NCBI RefSeq assembly: GCF_007747215.1
Contig: NZ_CP036273.1
Location: 1,782,322 to 1,846,321, forward strand
Direction: 5' to 3'
Length of the DNA stretch: 64,000 nt
DNA from: Urbifossiella limnaea
GTDB taxonomy: Bacteria > Planctomycetota > Planctomycetia > Gemmatales > Gemmataceae
Part shown: positions 35,087 to 43,690 of the stretch, piece after piece
How the letters are laid out: the number at the start of each line of letters is the position of its first letter
How positions within the stretch are numbered: position 1 is the stretch's first letter
Notes under the pieces: generated by a model
What the model was told of the DNA's origin: nothing
Database searches by the model: none
Seen by the model: the letters and a program-made list of their open reading frames with translations, nothing else
Made by a program: the position numbers and the translations under genes

Positions 35087-35704
35087 TTAGACCCGGTCGT
35101 CTTTCGTGTCAACCACAACCCCGGAACGGCCGGGGGTGCGGCGGGCGACCTTCCGGGCCAGGGCCGCGAACGGCAGCCCGAGCCCGGCCAGGACGAGCGT
35201 GGTCGGCTCCGGAACGGCCGGCGGGGCCGGCACCGGGACCACGGTGTACGTGACGTTGTTGTCGGTGCGGGGGCCTTCCGTCAGGTGCGTGGTGGCGGTG
35301 AAGAACCCGTCGCCGCTGCTGCCGTATTCGGAGGCCGCCCAGAAGTTCCCGAGGCCGGTCTGGCCGGGGCTGTAGTCGGGCCCTGTGTACGTCCACGTCA
35401 GGTTGAGAATGCCGGCGCTGTCGTCGGGGGCGAGGCGGTCCGGCGTGGGGCCGACCGCGGCCGTGCTGAAGCCCCAGCCCGCGGGCTGGCCGTTCGAGCC
35501 GCCGACGAGCCCGGCGAAGTCGTAGATGGTGAAGTAGTCGCCGGTCTTGAGCATGGACCCGCCCGGGAGCATCACCGCGTACATCCACAACTGGTTCGGC
35601 CCCTCGGGGGTGACCGACACCTTGGTAGGAAGCAGGCCGGCCTCAGCCGAGCCGGGGGCGACGAGCCCCAGGAGAACGGCGAGCTGGACGAACCGACGGA
35701 ACAT
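35087..35704 (-). CDS. PEP-CTERM sorting-domain protein, paralogue
   Basis: The protein has 205 residues from ATG 35704 with GGGAGGTGG upstream. Signal peptide: FVQLAVLLGLVAPGSAEA. It shares with its neighbour the VSVTPEGPNQLWMYAVMLPG strand, GDYFTIYDFAGLVGGSNG and GQTGLGNFW. The PEP-CTERM tail is VPEPTTLVLAGLGLPFAALA followed by RKVARR, then an extra 15-residue extension (PGRSGVVVDTKDDRV) beyond the usual basic end. The extension is unusual; it may be a lost stop codon and could affect sorting. Confidence 0.88.
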   Translation of the reverse strand: MFRRFVQLAVLLGLVAPGSAEAGLLPTKVSVTPEGPNQLWMYAVMLPGGSMLKTGDYFTIYDFAGLVGGSNGQPAGWGFSTAAVGPTPDRLAPDDSAGILNLTWTYTGPDYSPGQTGLGNFWAASEYGSSGDGFFTATTHLTEGPRTDNNVTYTVVPVPAPPAVPEPTTLVLAGLGLPFAALARKVARRTPGRSGVVVDTKDDRV

Positions 35705-35797
35705 GACCACCTCCCTGCGTGTCGGCGGCCCGTGGCGCAAGGCGCCGGGGCCGCCGCCGGAACAGGGGCGGATGGTACGCGGGATTTTCGAGAGGGG

Positions 35798-36358
35798 TCA
35801 AGCCGGGTTGGAATCGGGCGGCGCGACGACGGACCCGTGCGGGTCGTCGATGACCGGAATCGGCGGCTTCGGGACGGGGACGATGATCGGCTTGATCTCG
35901 CCGGTCGCCACGTCGAGTACGATGCACGTCTTGGGGTTTGCGCGGAACAGCGCCCCGGGGTTGGCGACGAGCGTCTTGCCGGTGCGGTGCTGCTCGCGGA
36001 CGTGAGTGTGGCCGTAGAACACGTAGTCGAAGTAGTCCGAGTGCTCGAGCTGCCGCAGCTGGTGGCGCTCGTGGCTGTGGACCCACGCGAGCCGCTTGCC
36101 GGCCAACTCCAGGAACCCGAACGAGTCGTAGTGGGTGCCGCCGGCGTCCTTGATCGCGGCCGCGAGCCGGGCCCGGTCCTTGTCCCAGTTGCCGAACACG
36201 AAGTGCGTGGGGACGGGCTTGAACAGGCGGATCGTTTCCGGGGATTCGATGTCGCCGCAGTGGAGGACGAGTTCGACGTGCTGCTCCAGGAGGAGGCGCA
36301 CGGCCTCGCTCACCGCCTCCCCCCGGTCGTGGGTGTCGCTGACGACCCCGATCCGCAT
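35798..36358 (-). CDS. YfcE/MJ0936-type metallophosphodiesterase
   Basis: The protein has 186 residues. The calcineurin-like metal motifs are complete: VVSDTHD, HCGDIES, FGNWDKD, WVHSHE and FYGHTHVRE, then NPGALF. Family members hydrolyse phosphodiester or phosphomonoester bonds with two metals (manganese or similar). The sequence is cytoplasmic, with a Pro-rich tail (PIIVPVPKPPIPVI) longer than in most members. It lies about 80 nt before another minus-strand gene but shows no clear operon partner. The physiological substrate is unknown. Confidence 0.93.
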   Translation of the reverse strand: MRIGVVSDTHDRGEAVSEAVRLLLEQHVELVLHCGDIESPETIRLFKPVPTHFVFGNWDKDRARLAAAIKDAGGTHYDSFGFLELAGKRLAWVHSHERHQLRQLEHSDYFDYVFYGHTHVREQHRTGKTLVANPGALFRANPKTCIVLDVATGEIKPIIVPVPKPPIPVIDDPHGSVVAPPDSNPA

Positions 36359-36439
36359 CGTGTGCCCGCCCCGGTCGCGCCCGATGAACCCCGTTCCCTC
36401 TACCTTAACAACCCGGCCGCGCCGCGGGTATGGCAGCGG

Positions 36440-37735
36440 TCAGCGGCCGAACCGGACGCCGCCCGCCAGCGCCGCGTCCCGACCGTTCAACAGCCGTGCC
36501 CGATCGGCCGGCGCGACGACGGTCACGACCATCTGATCGCCCGTCGGCCCGGCCACGAGGTACACCGCCCGCAGCACCGGCACCTCCTGTGCCTTCCCCT
36601 CGGCGGACAGCCGGTACACCCAATAGCCCTCCGCGGCGGGCACTTCGCCGTCGGCGACGACGCGGGCGGGCACCCAGCCGGAGGCGGCGGCCGCCGCCTT
36701 CTTGAAGTCGTCGGCCGCGGCGTGCTGCCCGGCGGCGGCCTTCGCCCACGGCGTGAGCGTGGCCTGGGCGACGAACTCGCCGCCGTCGAGGAGCCGCAGC
36801 ACGAGGTGCGTGTCGGTCGCCCCGGTGACGTGCCAGTCGCGCGGGTGGAGCACCTCGTAGCGGCCGCTGGGGCAGGGCTGCCGCAGGTTCGTGGCCCCGG
36901 CCGGCACCTCGGCGGGAAGCTCGGCCCCGAGCTCGGCCGGGACGCCGCCGTTGAACTCGCGGCGCAGTGTGATCGTCGCTTCGACCTTCGCCGCGGGGGT
37001 GACCGGGCCGGCGGCGCGGTCGTCGGTCTGCTTCCACGTCAGGGCGGTCACGCGACCCGCCGACACGTCGAACGAACCGGTGGCGTCCACGACCAGACTC
37101 ACCTTCGCCCCGCTCTCGACGCCTTCGATCGTGCCACTGATGGCGAACGCGGCGGTGCCGTTCCCGACGGACACGAGCTTCCCCTGGAGCGTGTGGCGGG
37201 TGAGTTTGTCGAGCAGACCCGCGGTGTGGGCCGCCACGTCGGGCACACCCCAGGTGTCGCCTACGGTCACCATCTTCCCCGGGAGCAAGCCGGGAAGACA
37301 GTGCGGGTCGAAGTGCTCGGCGACGAGGTCCAGTTCGTCGCGGGTCAGCGGCCCGGCGGGGGCGACCGCGAACACTCCGTCCGGCGTGCGACGGGCGACA
37401 ACGAGCTTGCGGTCGGCGGGCAGGGCTCGGTCCGACTTCTCGCCGCCGACGGTGGCGCTGGCGTTCGCCTCGTCGTAGAAGCGGGTGGAACGTGCGGGCA
37501 AGCCGTCGGCGACGGCGAGGGTCTTGTCAGCGAAGCGGTGGCGGGCGGTGGCGGACAGTGGCACGGCCTGCTTGGTGCCGTTCTCGGTGAGGACGAGTTG
37601 GCCGGTGAGCTTGAGGTCGAGCGTGTAGCGGCAGGCGTCGCCGGGGCGGGGAGTTTCGGCGAGGGCGACGGGCTGTGCGGTGGCCCGCGACGCGACGAGC
37701 AGCACGGCGAGGACGGCGGCGCGGCGGGCGGTCAT
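36440..37735 (-). CDS. Exported protein of unknown function
   Basis: The protein has 431 residues with a signal peptide (TARRAAVLAVLLVASRATA, cut before QPVALAE). The first part has paired strands typical of beta-rich secreted proteins (RYTLDLKLTGQLVLTENG, KVSLVVDATGSFDVSAGRV). A second part (RYEVLHPRDWHVTGATDTHL, then VLRAVYLVAGPTGDQMVVTV) resembles the PsbP/DUF1795-type fold, in which a 'Y-V-L-H-P-x-W' start is common. No catalytic motif is visible. It is probably periplasmic. The family is not recognised with certainty. Confidence 0.75.
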   Translation of the reverse strand: MTARRAAVLAVLLVASRATAQPVALAETPRPGDACRYTLDLKLTGQLVLTENGTKQAVPLSATARHRFADKTLAVADGLPARSTRFYDEANASATVGGEKSDRALPADRKLVVARRTPDGVFAVAPAGPLTRDELDLVAEHFDPHCLPGLLPGKMVTVGDTWGVPDVAAHTAGLLDKLTRHTLQGKLVSVGNGTAAFAISGTIEGVESGAKVSLVVDATGSFDVSAGRVTALTWKQTDDRAAGPVTPAAKVEATITLRREFNGGVPAELGAELPAEVPAGATNLRQPCPSGRYEVLHPRDWHVTGATDTHLVLRLLDGGEFVAQATLTPWAKAAAGQHAAADDFKKAAAAASGWVPARVVADGEVPAAEGYWVYRLSAEGKAQEVPVLRAVYLVAGPTGDQMVVTVVAPADRARLLNGRDAALAGGVRFGR

Positions 37736-37801
37736 GGTGGCAACCCCGGGGTAGAATCGGGGCGGCCATACCGCCGGCCGGCCGGCGCGGTCAAGCCGGG
37801 G

Positions 37802-39016
37802 TTACGACTTGGGAGCCGGGGCCGGGCTCGGGTTCGCCGGCCGCTCCTCGTCGCGGAGGAGCGTCTCCAGGAACTCGACCTGCCGGGCGTCGCGCTGGCG
37901 GGCGGCGGCCACGAAGTCGGCGGCGGCCTTGTTGTTCGGGTCGGCCTTCTGGGCGGCCAGCGCGAACTTCAGGATCGCCCGCCGCACGATCGGGATGCCG
38001 CCGTGCGACTCCCGGGCCGCGAGGCCGATCACCGCCGGCGTCAGCTCCCACGTGCGCCACTTGCGCAGGTCCTCGATCGGCAGGTCGGCCAGGTCGGACT
38101 GGTCCATCAGCACCCGCATCGCGGCCAGCACCTGCTCCTTCGGGATGATGTCGGGCCGGTTCTCCCAGAAGTAGCGGACGGTGCGGAGGCCCGCGTACCG
38201 CTCCGAGAAGTCCTTCTTCGGGTCGCCGACGAGCCGCATCAGGTGGTCCCACCCGGCCTGCTTGTCGAGCATGACGTAGCCCGCGAGTACGCCGTCGAGA
38301 CCGCTCGTGTACGACCGCATCGGGTCGTCCAGCAGCGCCCGGATCGCCTTGGCGTCGTCCTGCTTGCCGCAGTGGCCGAGGAGCAGGCCGTACAGGCCGA
38401 ACCGGGTAGCGCGGGTGTTCGGGTCTTTCAGCCAGGTCAGCAGCTGGGCCGGCTTCGCGGCGTCGGTCTTCCACCGGTCGGTCAGCTCGCGGACCTCCTT
38501 GTACTCGGCGTAGCCGAACTCCGAGTAGGCGTCCGAGCTGATGACCAGGTCGGGGTTTTCGAGGTAGTCGAAGAAGTAGGCGAGGCGGTCGCCGGCGGCC
38601 TTGCCGCGGACCGCGATGGCCCCCTTGAGGTACTTGGGCAGGTCGCTGTTGGCCGGAACGCCCTCGCCGCGGTACGGGTCGAGCACGCCGTTGTAGAGCT
38701 TGAAGAAGATGAGGTGCTTCAGGTTCGGCTGCTTCGGGTCGGCCGGGATGTACTTCGGCAGCGTCACCACCTTCTTCCCCTTCACCGACTCGTGGTCCTT
38801 GATGACCAGCTCGACGGTGAGGTCGGTCGTCCCCTTGTTGAAGGCGGTGGGGTCGGCCGGATCACGCTGCGGGTTGCCGAGCGAGCCGAACAGGATGAAG
38901 TCGGCCTGGCCGACCTCGCCGGCGAGGGTTTCGCCGGCCGGCGAGCAGAACGGGCACGCTGCGGCCGGGGCGGCGAGCAGGGCCGCGGCGAGCACGGCGG
39001 GGGTGACGCGGGTCAT
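37802..39016 (-). CDS. Exported protein with CPFC motif, unknown function
   Basis: The protein has 404 residues. The signal peptide (TPAVLAAALLAAPAAA) is followed directly by CPFCSPAGETLAGEV, a conserved planctomycete start of the mature chain. The two cysteines could bind metal, haem or form a disulphide. A netrin-like beta part (ADFILFGSLGNPQRD, TTDLTVELVIKDHESVKGK) leads into helical HEAT-like sequence (ATRFGLYGLLLGHCGKQDDA, AGLRTVRYFWENRPDIIP). No known enzyme motif is seen. A GATAAT box lies about 25 nt upstream of the start. I recognise the pattern but cannot name a function. Confidence 0.78.
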   Translation of the reverse strand: MTRVTPAVLAAALLAAPAAACPFCSPAGETLAGEVGQADFILFGSLGNPQRDPADPTAFNKGTTDLTVELVIKDHESVKGKKVVTLPKYIPADPKQPNLKHLIFFKLYNGVLDPYRGEGVPANSDLPKYLKGAIAVRGKAAGDRLAYFFDYLENPDLVISSDAYSEFGYAEYKEVRELTDRWKTDAAKPAQLLTWLKDPNTRATRFGLYGLLLGHCGKQDDAKAIRALLDDPMRSYTSGLDGVLAGYVMLDKQAGWDHLMRLVGDPKKDFSERYAGLRTVRYFWENRPDIIPKEQVLAAMRVLMDQSDLADLPIEDLRKWRTWELTPAVIGLAARESHGGIPIVRRAILKFALAAQKADPNNKAAADFVAAARQRDARQVEFLETLLRDEERPANPSPAPAPKS

Positions 39017-39094
39017 GCGGGGGCTCCGGTGGGCGATGGCATTATCCCCGGCCGGCGGGGCGGGGGGAAGGTGCCGGCCGCGGAATCGCGCGAC

Positions 39095-39637
39095 TCATGC
39101 CGGGGAGGCGTCGAGCCCCGCTTCGACCTCGGCGAGCTTCTTCTCGCACAGCCCGAACGCGGCCTGGGCCTTCTCCGGCAGCCCGTCGGCCACCGCGTCG
39201 AGGTACGTCCGCGACTTGCTACACGTCCGCCGCTTGCCCGCGGCGCTGAGGTGCGCACAGTCGTTGAGGTTGTCGTAGACGTCGCCCATCTTGCACACCT
39301 TGACCTGCCACGGGGCCGCGGCCAGTGCCGCCACGTACTCGGCCTCGCGCTCCTCGTGCGGCAGCCTCATGTCCTTCGTCAGCGCCGCCACCCAGCCCGC
39401 CACCACCGGGCCGAACCGCTCCACGATGTCGTCGCAGTCGGTGGCGGTGTCCTCGATCGTGTCGTGGAGGAGTGCCGCCGCCAGCATCTCCGGCTCGTCG
39501 AAGCCGAACACGTGCCGGACCACCAGACAGACGCGGAACACGTGGCTGACGTAGGGCGTGTCGCGGTCCTTGCGGAGCTGGTGCTTGTGGGCGCGGGCGG
39601 CGAACGCGGCGGCCTCGAACACGATCGCATCCGGCAT
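39095..39637 (-). CDS. HD-domain protein, small alarmone hydrolase-like (SpoT/MESH1 type)
   Basis: The protein has 180 residues from ATG 39637 with AGGAG six nt upstream. It carries the (p)ppGpp hydrolase pattern: RDTPYVSHVFRV (His32), LLHDTIEDT (His58/Asp59 and Glu62/Asp63) and KMGDVYDNLND near 120, matching the K-x-x-D-x-x-x-N of SpoT-type hydrolases. No synthetase or TGS domain is present, as in stand-alone small alarmone hydrolases. It probably degrades (p)ppGpp or a similar nucleotide (inference from motifs). It is divergent from a ceramidase-like gene, 67 nt away. Confidence 0.85.
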   Translation of the reverse strand: MPDAIVFEAAAFAARAHKHQLRKDRDTPYVSHVFRVCLVVRHVFGFDEPEMLAAALLHDTIEDTATDCDDIVERFGPVVAGWVAALTKDMRLPHEEREAEYVAALAAAPWQVKVCKMGDVYDNLNDCAHLSAAGKRRTCSKSRTYLDAVADGLPEKAQAAFGLCEKKLAEVEAGLDASPA

Positions 39638-39704
39638 GGAGACTCCTGGCACTCGGGAGAGGGAACGGGGTATGTTCTACGACGGGCACCGCCCCGGAGG
39701 GATG

Positions 39705-40967
39705 ATGCGAAACGCACTCGCGGCCGCCGTACTGATCGGCACAACACTCCCGGCGCCGGCCGGGTTCGAGGCCGGCGCGGCGACGGCCGACGTCACGCCG
39801 CCGGTCGGCTACCCGATGTGGGGCTACGCCAGCCGCAAGGACAAGCCGTCGGAGGGCGTCCGCGACCCGCTCAAGGCTCGGGCGCTGGTGCTGAAGTCTG
39901 GCGAGGGGAAGATCGCGCTGGTCAGCCTCGACATGGGTCGGGCGCCGACGCGCGAGTCGATGGCGCGAATCCGCGACGGCCTGAAGACGGACAGCTTCGC
40001 CGAGCTGTTCCTGGTCGCGTCGCACACGCACCACGGCCCCGTCCTCGAACTCGACACCTGGCCGAAGGACCGCCCCTACGTCCGCGAGTTGGAGGGCACG
40101 CTCGTCAAACTCGTCAAGGCGGCCGACGCCGCGCGGGTGCCGGCGCGGTACGCGTTGACTTCGGAGGAGGTGCCGCTCAACCGCAACCGCCAGAGCCGCC
40201 GCAAGGACGCACCCGTCGACCGCGAACTGCTGGTGCTCCACGTGGTAGACACGAGCGGGAAGCCGATCGCCACCGCGGTCAACTTTGCGGCCCACCCGAC
40301 GACGCTGCCGGCGAGCCTGATGCGCTTCTCGGCTGACTTCCCCGGGGCGATGGCAAGGCACGTCGAAGCCGCGACCGGCGGCGCGCCGTGCCTGTTCCTC
40401 CAGGGTGCGGCCGGCGACCTGTCCCCAAACTTGTCGCCGGACGCGCCCGACGGCGACAAGTTCGGCCGGCTGATTGGTGACAGCGTCTTGTCGCTTCTCA
40501 AGGACGTTCGCTTCGAGAAGCCGGGCGAGCGGCTGGTCGCCCGGCGGGAAGAACTGCGGTTCAAGGCGGTGCTGGACGTGCGGAACCCGTTCGTCCGTGG
40601 CGCGCTGGGCAACGCCTTCTTCCCGGAACTGATCAGCTTCTTCGAGCGCGAGTACGCCGACGGCGTGCGGCCGTCGGTGTCGGCGGCGGTGCTGGACGGT
40701 CGGGTGGGGTTCGTGGGGTTGAGCGGCGAGTTCTTTTGCGAGCACGCCCTGAGTCTGAAGCGGCGGGCGCGGCTGCCGCACCTGTTCGTGCTGGGGTACT
40801 GCAACGACTACCACCAGTACTTCCCGACGGTCCAGGCCGTGAGCGAGGGCGGATACGGCACCGGCATCCCGGTGTCGGTCGCGGAGCTCGGCGCGGGCGA
40901 GCGCGTCGCCGACCGGGCACTCATCCAGCTATACCAGCTGCGCGGGCTGGTACCGGACGTGCCCTAG
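39705..40967 (+). CDS. Neutral/alkaline ceramidase-like exported protein
   Basis: The protein has 420 residues from ATG 39705 (GGAGG four nt upstream). The signal peptide is RNALAAAVLIGTTLPAPAG. Family features: AATADVTPPVGYPMWGYASR at the start of the mature chain, KIALVSLDMGRAP, the zinc motif VASHTHHGP, NFAAHPTTLP and LFLQGAAGDLSPN. It matches the N-terminal domain of neutral/alkaline non-lysosomal ceramidases but lacks the C-terminal Ig-like domain, so it is shorter than true ceramidases. Many planctomycete members may hydrolyse other amides. It ends in a CTAG where its stop codon overlaps that of the opposing gene. Confidence 0.88.
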   Translation: MRNALAAAVLIGTTLPAPAGFEAGAATADVTPPVGYPMWGYASRKDKPSEGVRDPLKARALVLKSGEGKIALVSLDMGRAPTRESMARIRDGLKTDSFAELFLVASHTHHGPVLELDTWPKDRPYVRELEGTLVKLVKAADAARVPARYALTSEEVPLNRNRQSRRKDAPVDRELLVLHVVDTSGKPIATAVNFAAHPTTLPASLMRFSADFPGAMARHVEAATGGAPCLFLQGAAGDLSPNLSPDAPDGDKFGRLIGDSVLSLLKDVRFEKPGERLVARREELRFKAVLDVRNPFVRGALGNAFFPELISFFEREYADGVRPSVSAAVLDGRVGFVGLSGEFFCEHALSLKRRARLPHLFVLGYCNDYHQYFPTVQAVSEGGYGTGIPVSVAELGAGERVADRALIQLYQLRGLVPDVP

Positions 40968-41779
40968 CCGCCGTGCCGCCGCAGCAGCAGGTACTCGACC
41001 AGCCAGCCGAGTAATTCCAGCCCCGCGTCGCGCACGTCGCGGCCGGGGTTGAACTCGCTCACCGACATCCCCACCACCTTCTCCGACCACACCGCTTCGA
41101 TCACTGCCAGCAGCGCCGGCGGCGTCAGCCCGAACGGCAGCGGCTGGCCCACCGCCGGCAGGAACGCCGGGTCTACGGCGTCGCAGTCGAGGTCGATCCA
41201 CACCCGTTTCGCCTTGTCGGCACGCTTCCGCACGTCGGCGAGCACGCGCTCGGGCTTCGTCGCCACGTCCACAGCGGAGTGCGCCGCGGCGAACGTCTCG
41301 GCGACTTCGGCGGGCGTCAGGAACAGGTCGCGGTGGCCGACGTTCACGAGCGCCGGCAGCGGGCCGTCGGCGTGCTTCAGGAAGTTCCCGTGCGACAACT
41401 CTGCGGTCGTGTCGTGGAAGCGGTACACGTCCAGGTGGGCGTCGAGCTGCACGACGAGCGTCTCCGGGCCGAGTTCCTCCAGGACCGGCAGCACGCTGAG
41501 GTGGTTGCCGCCCAGCCACAGGAGGAACTCGCCGGCGTCCAGCGCCTTCCGCGCCAGCTGCCGGCCGCGCTTCCGCCAGCCCTTCACCTGCTCGACCGTC
41601 TCGAACGCGGTCTCGCGCACGGTCACCTTTCCGGTCAGCGCCGCGGCCCGGCACGGGCGCGACTCGGCGGCGGTGTCGTCGAGGATCTCGCGGACGGCGT
41701 CGCCGAGGAGTTGCGCGCCGGCGCCGGTGCCGGCCGAGCCGAACAGGTCGAACGGGAACACGACGGCGACGGACTTCAC
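40964..41779 (-). CDS. Ureohydrolase (arginase/agmatinase family)
   Basis: The protein has 271 residues from GTG 41779, with GGAGG five nt upstream; an in-frame ATG lies 240 nt further up but adds non-family sequence. The metal motifs are WLGGNHLSVLP (GGDH-like, with Asn in place of Asp), VQLDAHLDVYRF, SHGNFL, and WIDLDCDAVDPAFLP. EFNPGRDVRDAG near the end is also conserved. The family hydrolyses guanidino compounds (arginine, agmatine, formiminoglutamate) to urea or formamide plus an amine. The exact substrate is unclear. Its stop shares a CTAG with the converging ceramidase-like gene. Confidence 0.9.
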   Translation of the reverse strand: MKSVAVVFPFDLFGSAGTGAGAQLLGDAVREILDDTAAESRPCRAAALTGKVTVRETAFETVEQVKGWRKRGRQLARKALDAGEFLLWLGGNHLSVLPVLEELGPETLVVQLDAHLDVYRFHDTTAELSHGNFLKHADGPLPALVNVGHRDLFLTPAEVAETFAAAHSAVDVATKPERVLADVRKRADKAKRVWIDLDCDAVDPAFLPAVGQPLPFGLTPPALLAVIEAVWSEKVVGMSVSEFNPGRDVRDAGLELLGWLVEYLLLRRHGG

Positions 41780-41879
41780 GCGGCGGCCTCCGGGAAAGGC
41801 TTCGTATCCGTCGTGCCACGGCTGGACAGTCCGGCCGCGACCCGTCACGATAGTACCAGCGCACCCCCGAGGCCCACCG

Positions 41880-42209
41880 ATGACCGCCGCCCCCCCGTCC
41901 GCCGAGCGCCGCATCGCCCCGCGCCGGCAGCCCGCCATGGGTACGCTGTTCCGCCTCGACTCTGAGGGCCCGCCCGAGATCGGCTTGATCTGGAACATCT
42001 CGCGGACCGGCGTCAGCATGTTGCGGAACGAGCCGCCCGCGGCCGGCGCTCACGTCACCGGCCTGCTCGAAACGCTGACCGACGCCCACTCCCTCCGCGT
42101 CGGCATGACCGTGATCCACGTCAAGAAACTGGACACCGGCGACTACTTCGTCGGCGCCCACTTCGACCAGGCGCTGACGGACGAGCAGCTGACGCCGTTC
42201 GTGGTGTAA
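41880..42209 (+). CDS. PilZ domain protein
   Basis: The protein has 109 residues from ATG 41880 with GAGG upstream. It is almost wholly a PilZ domain: ERRIAPRRQPAMG provides the RxxxR-type cyclic-di-GMP arginines, LIWNISRTGVSML stands for the usual D/N-x-S-x-x-G loop, and VGMTVIHVKKLDTGDYFVGAHF forms the end of the barrel. It is a likely cyclic-di-GMP effector. The cognate cyclase or partner is not in the window. Confidence 0.85.
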   Translation: MTAAPPSAERRIAPRRQPAMGTLFRLDSEGPPEIGLIWNISRTGVSMLRNEPPAAGAHVTGLLETLTDAHSLRVGMTVIHVKKLDTGDYFVGAHFDQALTDEQLTPFVV

Positions 42210-42278
42210 CGGCGCGGCCCGGCGGCGGTATCCTCGGGTGCCGTCCACCGTCTCGGGCGGCGTTCCCAGGACACAGCG

Positions 42279-42962
42279 ATGACCGCTCTCCGCCGCGGCG
42301 CCGACCGGGGCGTCACCCGGGTCGGCTGGCTCGACGCCCGTCACTCGTTCTCGTTCGGCGACTACTTCGACCCCGCCCGCCACCACTACCGCGCCCTGCG
42401 CGTGCTCAACGAGGACCGCGTCGCCCCCGGCGGCGGGTTCGACACGCACGGCCACCGCGACATGGAAATCCTCACCACCGTGCTCGCGGGGCAGCTTCAG
42501 CACCGCGACAGCATGGGGAACGGCGAGGTGATCCGCCCCGGCGAGTGGCAGGGGATGACGGCCGGCACCGGTATTCTGCACAGCGAGTTCAACCCGTCTG
42601 CGGACGAGCCGACGCACCTGCTGCAGATCTGGCTGACGCCCGACCGCAAGGGACACACCCCGGCCTACCGGCAGAAGCCGTTCGCGGGCGCGGCCGGGGC
42701 GTGGCAACTGGTGGCATCGCCGGACGGGGCCGAGGGGTCGCTACCGATCCACGCCGACGCCCGACTCTATCAAGCGAGGCTGACGGGCGAGCAGGTGCGG
42801 CACGAGTTGGTCGCGGGCCGCGGCGCGTACGTCCACCTGGCGACGGGCACGGCAACGGTGAACGGCCAGGCGCTGGCCGCCGGCGACGCCGTGACGGTGG
42901 AGGGGGAGGCCGCCGTCGAGGTGACCGGAGACGGCACCGTGCTGCTATTCGACTTGGCGTAG
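42279..42962 (+). CDS. Pirin family protein
   Basis: The protein has 227 residues and is a bicupin. The metal site is in DTHGHRDMEILTTV and TAGTGILHSEFNPS; the second cupin ends in TVEGEAAVEVTGDG. ARHSFSFGDYFDP and LNEDRVAPGGGFDTHGH are hallmark sequences. Bacterial members such as YhhW have quercetin dioxygenase activity, while others act as regulators or redox sensors. A strong hairpin follows the stop codon. Confidence 0.94.
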   Translation: MTALRRGADRGVTRVGWLDARHSFSFGDYFDPARHHYRALRVLNEDRVAPGGGFDTHGHRDMEILTTVLAGQLQHRDSMGNGEVIRPGEWQGMTAGTGILHSEFNPSADEPTHLLQIWLTPDRKGHTPAYRQKPFAGAAGAWQLVASPDGAEGSLPIHADARLYQARLTGEQVRHELVAGRGAYVHLATGTATVNGQALAAGDAVTVEGEAAVEVTGDGTVLLFDLA

Positions 42963-42974
42963 CGAACGTCGACG

Positions 42975-43008
42975 CTCTGAGCCGGTCCCGGACGGGGCCG
43001 GCTCAGAG
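42975..43008. terminator. Bidirectional hairpin between converging genes
   Basis: CTCTGAGCCGG (42975-42985) pairs with CCGGCTCAGAG (42998-43008), and the inner CCCG/CGGG extends the stem. It separates the pirin gene and the PEP-CTERM gene, which converge. There is no long T-tract. Confidence 0.6.
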
Positions 43009-43015
43009 TGCTGAA

Positions 43016-43375
43016 TCACTGCGCCGCCTTGCGGCGCCGCGCCGCCCAGCCGGCGGCTGCGGCCATGCCCGCCAGCCCGGCCACGAGCGTCGACGGCTCC
43101 GGCACCCCGTTCGGCGTGCACGGGTCCCAGCACTTGGGCTCGCAGTGGGGCGGGACCGTGGGCGGGACGATCGACGGCGGCGGGACTACCGGGGGGACGA
43201 CCGGCGGCACCACCACGACAGGCGGCGGAACCACGGGCGGTGAGATCGTGGTCGGCGGGTTGGTCGGCCACCACGGCGGGAAGAACGCCTGGGCCGCGCT
43301 CGCGGTGAACGTGAACGACGTGGCCGTGACCGTTACGGTCGCGGCCACCTTTTTCCAGCCGGCGCGGGGGGCCAT
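43016..43375 (-). CDS. Small proline-rich PEP-CTERM protein
   Basis: The protein has 119 residues from ATG 43375 with AAAGGAGGAGG upstream. Signal peptide: ATVTVTATSFTFTASAAQA. The mature chain is little more than a Pro/Val linker (PPVVPPPVVVVPPVVPPVVP) with three cysteines (HCEPKCWDPC), then the PEP-CTERM tail VPEPSTLVAGLAGMAAAAGW followed by ARRRK. The linker probably spans the wall or matrix rather than folding. It is the third PEP-CTERM gene in the window and is unrelated in its body to the other two. Confidence 0.82.
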   Translation of the reverse strand: MAPRAGWKKVAATVTVTATSFTFTASAAQAFFPPWWPTNPPTTISPPVVPPPVVVVPPVVPPVVPPPSIVPPTVPPHCEPKCWDPCTPNGVPEPSTLVAGLAGMAAAAGWAARRRKAAQ

Positions 43376-43690
43376 GGCCTCCTCCTTTGGGGCGGTCGCC
43401 CCGGTCTCGCGGATTACGCCCCTTCCTTCGGCCGCCCCGCCCGCGCCGCTTGAGCCGATCGCGCCCGTTGCGCCCCCCGCCACGCCCCCCCACCCTGCCG
43501 GGTCGGACAGGTCGTGCGGGTTGGGAGGGCGCCCGCGCCAGGAAGCCGCATTTGGGCCAGCCCCATGTGCGGGGGAAGCCACGTCCGGCGGTCGAAAAGA
43601 ATCCTCGACAAGACGTGTCGCGGGCGGACGGCCCGCGCTGCGGTAGCGGGCTAGCCCCGGGGCCGCGGACGTGTCAGGAGGACCGCTCAC
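43376..43690. other. Intergenic region between divergent genes
   Basis: These 315 bases lie between the PEP-CTERM gene start (minus) and the BBP7 gene (plus). GCAGGCC-type GC-rich sequence fills it; GTCAGGAGGACC (about 43674-43685) is the ribosome-binding site of the BBP7 gene. No gene is supported. Confidence 0.5.

Noticed and set aside
34220-40336. A 2038-codon open frame on the plus strand
   Set aside because: It is antisense to six well-supported minus-strand genes (PEP-CTERM proteins, phosphodiesterase, exported proteins, HD protein). Its Arg/Gly/Pro/Val-rich composition is that of a GC-rich shadow frame.
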